A DNA stretch of 64,000 nucleotides from Stutzerimonas stutzeri (GTDB lineage Bacteria; Pseudomonadota; Gammaproteobacteria; Pseudomonadales; Pseudomonadaceae): assembly GCF_015291885.1 (NCBI RefSeq), contig NZ_CP036186.1:4230001-4294000 (forward strand). Direction: 5' to 3'. The notes under the pieces are model-generated. The model was given only the letters and a program-made list of their open reading frames with translations, searched no databases and was not told the DNA's origin. The position numbers and the translations under genes were made by a program. Positions 60,000 through 64,000 of the stretch are shown here, piece by piece; the first letter of the stretch is position 1, and each line of letters begins with the position of its first letter.

Positions 60000-60400
60000 T
60001 CGTGCGCAGCAGCGGCAGCCAGCCGGTGCGCCTCGAGCAAGACGTCGTGCTGGCACGGCAGACCGTGCGCAAGCTGACCCAGGAATGCGCCATGCGGCTG
60101 ATCGACCAGACCAAGCTGGTCACCGCGGTCAGCGAGCTGGCGCGCAACACAGTGGTCTACGGTGGCGGCGGCGACATGGACTGGCAGCTGATCGAGGACG
60201 GCACGCGGGTCGGCGTACGCCTGACCTTCCGCGACGAAGGTCCGGGTATCGCCGACATCAAGCTGGCCATGACCGACGGCTGGACTTCCGGCAGCGGGCT
60301 CGGCCTGGGACTAACCGGCGCCAAGCGGCTGGTGGACGAGTTCGAACTCGACAGCACGGTCGGCGCGGGCACCCGAATCACCATCACGCGGTGGACATGA
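59996..60400 (+). CDS. rsbT: Stressosome serine/threonine kinase RsbT
   Basis: 134 residues from the ATG at 59996 (four-base overlap with rsbS). GHKL kinase fold: N-box SELARNTVVYGGGG (Asn51), Asp80 in DEGPGI, and the glycine loop GSGLGLGLTGAKRL. In Bacillus RsbT phosphorylates RsbR/RsbS and then activates the phosphatase RsbU. No RsbU, RsbV, RsbW or sigma-B gene is seen downstream. Confidence 0.93.
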   Translation: MIVRSSGSQPVRLEQDVVLARQTVRKLTQECAMRLIDQTKLVTAVSELARNTVVYGGGGDMDWQLIEDGTRVGVRLTFRDEGPGIADIKLAMTDGWTSGSGLGLGLTGAKRLVDEFELDSTVGAGTRITITRWT

Positions 60401-61407
60401 ACGTTCAGGGAAGCGTCACTCAGGTTCTGCTGATCGAAGACAACAGCCAGATCGGCCATGCGCGCCGGGTCGCCCAGCGGCTGGCCGAACAGCATGGTTT
60501 CGACGCCACCGATGCCGGGCGCGTCGCCCTGCTGGCGACCGAATTGGGCAGTAACGTGCTCAAGCACGCCGGGCGCGGCGAACTGCACCTGCGTGTAGTG
60601 CCTGGACGAGAGGGGCACGGGGTCGAGATCATCGCGGTCGACCGCGGGCCGGGCTTCGATCTCGATCAGTGCCTGACGGACGGCTTTTCCACTCGCGGGA
60701 CTCAGGGCATCGGGCTCGGCGCGCTGGCGCGCCAGGCCCAGGTGTTCGACGCCTATTCCGACGCGCGCGGCTCGGTAGTGCTGGCGCAGCTGTTTCCACG
60801 CGGTGCGCAGCCACCGCAGTGGCGCTTCGGCGTCAGCCAACATCCCTACCCGGGCGAAACGGCCTGTGGTGATGTCTGGCATCTGGCCTTCGATGAAGCG
60901 CGCTGCAGTGCCCTGGTCATCGACGGCATCGGCCATGGCGAGCTTGCGCAGCAGGCCGCGCAGGCGGGTGCCGTGGCGTTTGCAGAAACACCACTGGATT
61001 CACCGTTCACGCTATTCAGCAACATGCACCAGGCCATGAACGGCAGCCGCGGCGGCGCGGCGGCGATCGCCCACTTCGACAGCCAACGGCAGACGCTGGA
61101 CTTCGCCGGCATTGGCAATATCGGCGCCAGCCTGATCGGCAGTGAGGGTTCGCGCGGCCTGGCCTCGCATCCCGGCATCGTCGGCGTGCGCTTTCGCAAG
61201 GCGCATGTCTTCGACTACCCGCTGGGTGAGGCGCGGCTGCTGGTGCTCTACAGCGATGGACTGCAAACTCGCTGGAATCTGCGCGACTACCCCGGTCTCG
61301 TTCACCGCCACCCGGCCATCATCGCCGCGCTGCTGCATCGCGACTTCTGCCGCGGTCGCGACGATGTGACCGTGCTGGCACTCAATCTGGAGGCTCCTCG
61401 TGGCTGA
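60397..61407 (+). CDS. rsbX: RsbX-like protein: GHKL ATPase fused to SpoIIE/PP2C phosphatase
   Basis: 336 residues. N-terminal GHKL domain (about 1-135): ATELGSNVLKHAGRGELHLR as N-box, VDRGPGF, and STRGTQGIGLGALARQA. C-terminal PP2C/SpoIIE domain (about 145-336): GETACGDVW, metal-binding VIDGIGHGELAQQA, AGIGNIGASL, and VLYSDGLQTRW. Bacillus RsbX is a lone phosphatase of about 200 residues that resets RsbR/RsbS; the fused GHKL domain is an addition common in Gram-negative stressosome loci. Overlaps rsbT by four bases and the kinase gene by eight. Confidence 0.9.
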   Translation: MNVQGSVTQVLLIEDNSQIGHARRVAQRLAEQHGFDATDAGRVALLATELGSNVLKHAGRGELHLRVVPGREGHGVEIIAVDRGPGFDLDQCLTDGFSTRGTQGIGLGALARQAQVFDAYSDARGSVVLAQLFPRGAQPPQWRFGVSQHPYPGETACGDVWHLAFDEARCSALVIDGIGHGELAQQAAQAGAVAFAETPLDSPFTLFSNMHQAMNGSRGGAAAIAHFDSQRQTLDFAGIGNIGASLIGSEGSRGLASHPGIVGVRFRKAHVFDYPLGEARLLVLYSDGLQTRWNLRDYPGLVHRHPAIIAALLHRDFCRGRDDVTVLALNLEAPRG

Positions 61408-62272
61408 TCCGACGTCCCCCGAGTCCGGCGACGCCGGCCTGCTCGAGCAGTTGCGCCGCGATAACGAGTCGCTGCGCGCCGAGCTCGAAGAAACCAATCA
61501 GGGTGTGCTGGCGCTGTATGCGGAGCTGGACACCCAGGCCGAGCAACTGCGCCAGGCGTCGGACCTGAAGAGCCGCTTTCTGTCATACATGAGTCACGAG
61601 TTCCGCACGCCGCTGGGCTCGATTCTCAGCATCACCCGCCTGCTCAGCGACGAACTGGACGGGCCGCTGAGTGACGAGCAGCACAAGCAGGTGCGTTTCG
61701 TCAGCTCGGCCGCCAGCGAGCTGAGCGAGATGGTCGACGATCTGCTCGACCTGGCCAAGATCGAAGCCGGCCGCGTCAGCATTTCCCCGGCCTGGTTCGA
61801 CATGCTCGACCTGTTCTCGGCGCTGCGCGGGATGTTCCGCCCAATTGTCGAAGGCTCGCCAGTGGCGCTCATCTTCGAAGAGCCGGAAGGCATTCCGCGC
61901 TTCTACACCGATGACAAAAAGCTCGCGCAGATTCTGCGCAACTTCATCTCCAACGCCGTGAAGTTCACGCCACAGGGCGAGGTACGCGTCTCGGCGCGAA
62001 TGGAAAACCCGCAGCAGGTCCGTTTCGCCGTCAGCGACACCGGTATCGGCATCGCCGCCGGGCTACATGACCGGCTCTTCGAGGATTTCGCTCAAGTCGA
62101 CTCGCCTTTGCAGAAGCGCCTGCGCGGTACCGGCCTTGGCCTGGCGTTGTGCAAGCGCTTCGCCGAACTGCTAGGCGGTCGCGTCGGTCTGGAAAGCGAG
62201 CCCGGCAAGGGTTCCGAGTTCTTCGTCATCCTCCCGTTCACGATTCAGCCGGAGAGTTCCGATGGAGCGTGA
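61400..62272 (+). CDS. Soluble sensor histidine kinase of the stressosome operon
   Basis: 290 residues, GTG start at 61400 with CTGGAGG upstream. No membrane helix. N-terminal coiled coil (about 13-58), then HisKA with phospho-acceptor His66 in SYMSHEFRTPLGSI, and HATPase with N-box LRNFISNAVKF, DTGIGIAAGL, RGTGLGLALCKRFAE. No sensor domain of its own, so input probably comes by protein contact, perhaps with released RsbT or RsbX (inference). Overlaps rsbX by eight bases and the next gene by 11. Confidence 0.9.
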   Translation: MADPTSPESGDAGLLEQLRRDNESLRAELEETNQGVLALYAELDTQAEQLRQASDLKSRFLSYMSHEFRTPLGSILSITRLLSDELDGPLSDEQHKQVRFVSSAASELSEMVDDLLDLAKIEAGRVSISPAWFDMLDLFSALRGMFRPIVEGSPVALIFEEPEGIPRFYTDDKKLAQILRNFISNAVKFTPQGEVRVSARMENPQQVRFAVSDTGIGIAAGLHDRLFEDFAQVDSPLQKRLRGTGLGLALCKRFAELLGGRVGLESEPGKGSEFFVILPFTIQPESSDGA

Positions 62273-64000
62273 CAGTCTTCTATTGATAGTCGACGACAAC
62301 GCCACGACGCGTTATGCGATGCGCCGGGTGCTCGAACGCCATGGCTATCAGGTGCTGGAAGCCGGCACCGGCAGCGAAGGCCTGGAACTGGTCGCCAATG
62401 CCTCGCCAGATGCACTGATCCTTGACGTTAACCTGCCGGACATGAGCGGGTTCGACATCGCCCGCCAATTACGTGCCGACGCGAGCACCGCACTGCTACC
62501 GCTGATTCACGTTTCGGCCGCCTCGATCGAAACCAACGACATCATCACCGGCCTGGATGCTGGCGGCGATGCCTATCTGATTCACCCGGTCGATCCCGAC
62601 GTGCTGCTGGCGACGCTGCGCACATTGCTGCGAGTGCGCGACACCGAGCGAGCGTTGCGTGATAGCGAAGCGCGCTTCCGGGAAATCTTTATCCATGTTG
62701 CAGCACCCATTGCAGTACTCGACGCCGAACTGCAACTGCACGAGTGCAATCATGCGTTCGAACTGCTGATCGGCGCCGCCGGCCGCTCCTCCCCTCTGAC
62801 AACGTGCTTCGCCCCCGGGCAGGAAGCGATACTCACCGAGCTGCGCACGCATTTGCGGGCAGGCGAGCGTTGGGGGACGCCGCTGCAGATGCTGGTCGGC
62901 GGCAAGACGCGCGAGACCGAATGGCAGATTTCGCCATACCGCACCCAGGGCCTTGGCCTGGTATTCGTCGAGGACGTAACCGAACAGCGCCACCGCGAGC
63001 GTGCTCAGCGACAGGAGATCGCCACTACCACCAGCCAGCTTGCCCACGAGGTCGCCGAGCGGGCGCGCACCGAGGAACAGCTGCTGCAGGCGCAGAAAAT
63101 GGACGCGCTGGGAAAGCTCACCGGCGGTATCGCCCATGACTTCAACAATTTGCTTACCGGCATCATCACCGGCATCGAGCTGATGAAGCAGCGCATCATC
63201 GAAGGCCGCGCCGACAGCGTGCTGCGCTTTGCCGACGCATCCCTCAGCTCGGCGCGCAGTGCCGCATCACTGACCAATCGCCTGTTGGCATTCGCCCGCA
63301 AGCAGCCGCTGGACGCACGGGCACTGGACATCAACGAACGCATCCGCTCCCTGGAAGACCTGCTGCGCCGCACAATTGGCGAGCGCATCACGCTGACATT
63401 CGACTTCACCGATGAGCCCGCAGTGGCTCGCGTGGACGTCAGCCAGTTCGAGAGTGCCCTGCTCAATCTGGTGATAAACGCCCGCGATGCGCTGCCCGAA
63501 GGCGGGCATATTCGCATCAGCACGTTCCCATCGGACGGCAGTCAGAAGCCGGAGCTCGCGGCAGGGCACTACATCGGCCTGTGCGTGAGCGATGACGGCA
63601 CGGGTATCGAGCCCAGCGTGCTGGACAAGGTTTTCGATCCTTTCTTCACCACCAAGCCCCAAGGTCGCGGCACTGGGCTGGGCCTGTCGAGCATCTACGG
63701 CTTTGCCTTGCAGTCAGGGGGTGATGCGAGCATTCGCAGTACGCTTGGCGCCGGTACGGAAGTCACCTTGCTACTTCCCGCGGCCACCGGCGAATTGCCG
63801 GCCACGCGCGACACGGCACTCGACAGGTCGACCCATCTCCTCGCCGGTCATGAGCATGTACTCGTCGTGGAAGACATGCCCAGTGTGCGCATGCTGATCG
63901 CCGAAACACTGATCGAGGCCGGCTACCGGTGCAGCCAAGCGGGCGATGTGGAGACTGCCCAGTCTCTGCTGGAGGCCGATCCGTCTATCGACCTGCTGCT
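62262..64000 (+). CDS. Hybrid histidine kinase with N- and C-terminal receivers, 3' end outside the window
   Basis: At least 579 residues, open to the window edge. Receiver 1 (about 5-125): VDDN, phospho-acceptor Asp55 (LILDVNLPDM); the usual Lys near the C-terminus is His (AYLIHPVDPD). PAS-like region (about 140-250). Coiled coil, then His292 in GGIAHDFNNLL, HATPase with NLVINARDAL and GTGLGLSSIYGF, and the start of receiver 2 (about 530 on, LVVEDMPSVRML). Start ATG at 62262 with CCGGAGAG upstream overlaps the kinase gene by 11 bases. It is likely the phosphorelay output or hub of the stressosome operon. Confidence 0.9.
   Translation, partial: MERDSLLLIVDDNATTRYAMRRVLERHGYQVLEAGTGSEGLELVANASPDALILDVNLPDMSGFDIARQLRADASTALLPLIHVSAASIETNDIITGLDAGGDAYLIHPVDPDVLLATLRTLLRVRDTERALRDSEARFREIFIHVAAPIAVLDAELQLHECNHAFELLIGAAGRSSPLTTCFAPGQEAILTELRTHLRAGERWGTPLQMLVGGKTRETEWQISPYRTQGLGLVFVEDVTEQRHRERAQRQEIATTTSQLAHEVAERARTEEQLLQAQKMDALGKLTGGIAHDFNNLLTGIITGIELMKQRIIEGRADSVLRFADASLSSARSAASLTNRLLAFARKQPLDARALDINERIRSLEDLLRRTIGERITLTFDFTDEPAVARVDVSQFESALLNLVINARDALPEGGHIRISTFPSDGSQKPELAAGHYIGLCVSDDGTGIEPSVLDKVFDPFFTTKPQGRGTGLGLSSIYGFALQSGGDASIRSTLGAGTEVTLLLPAATGELPATRDTALDRSTHLLAGHEHVLVVEDMPSVRMLIAETLIEAGYRCSQAGDVETAQSLLEADPSIDLL

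Overview
The window looks like a chromosomal segment of a high-GC gammaproteobacterium of the Pseudomonadaceae, most like the Pseudomonas stutzeri group (Stutzerimonas). The strongest evidence is gene order known from Pseudomonas: hslV-hslU-DUF971, then ubiE-ubiJ-ubiB-hisI-hisE-tatABC-rsmE, and typA-thiI-glnA-glnL-glnG. No rRNA, tRNA, CRISPR array or prophage was seen. One partial insertion sequence (IS5 type) sits at the left edge.

Layout. 1-857: right part of an IS5-family element. 1180-4033: minus-strand operon of two related periplasmic solute-binding proteins flanking a membrane diguanylate cyclase. 4602-9338: three consecutive damaged genes, namely an IroE/Fes-like esterase with an in-frame amber codon, a serine hydrolase with a one-base insertion, and a chemoreceptor with an internal deletion. 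9359-13248: CitA/CitB-type two-component system divergent from a 2-hydroxycarboxylate (citrate/malate) transporter. 13316-14953: an intact chemoreceptor. 15348-24574: typA, thiI and the nitrogen block glnA, two DUF4124 proteins, glnL, glnG, with a clear sigma-54/NtrC promoter in front of glnA. 25074-28019: trmL and a formate-dehydrogenase-like molybdoenzyme. 28157-37175: housekeeping run (HslVU protease, ubiquinone, histidine, Tat, RsmE). 37415-48400: assorted metabolic and RNA/nucleotide hygiene genes (dtd, pip, lipocalin, fbp, glgP, cysQ, nudE, yrfG). 48568-52764: hybrid histidine kinase, fdhD, glycine-zipper protein. 52877-57589: a lipid or acid oxidation operon under a divergent LysR regulator. 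58789-64000: a stressosome-type operon, rsbR-rsbS-rsbT-rsbX followed by a soluble histidine kinase and a two-receiver hybrid kinase that runs off the right end.

How they work together. The nitrogen block is a self-contained regulatory circuit: GlnL phosphorylates GlnG, which acts through enhancer sites on glnA. FdhD (51247) is the expected sulfur-transfer partner of the molybdoenzyme at 25647. The most unusual system is the right-hand operon. It joins a Bacillus-type partner-switching stressosome (no sigma-B genes visible) to a phosphorelay, and every gene overlaps the next, implying one translational unit. Its output is not visible in this window. A 48-base nested palindrome at 15034-15081 is the most striking non-coding structure.
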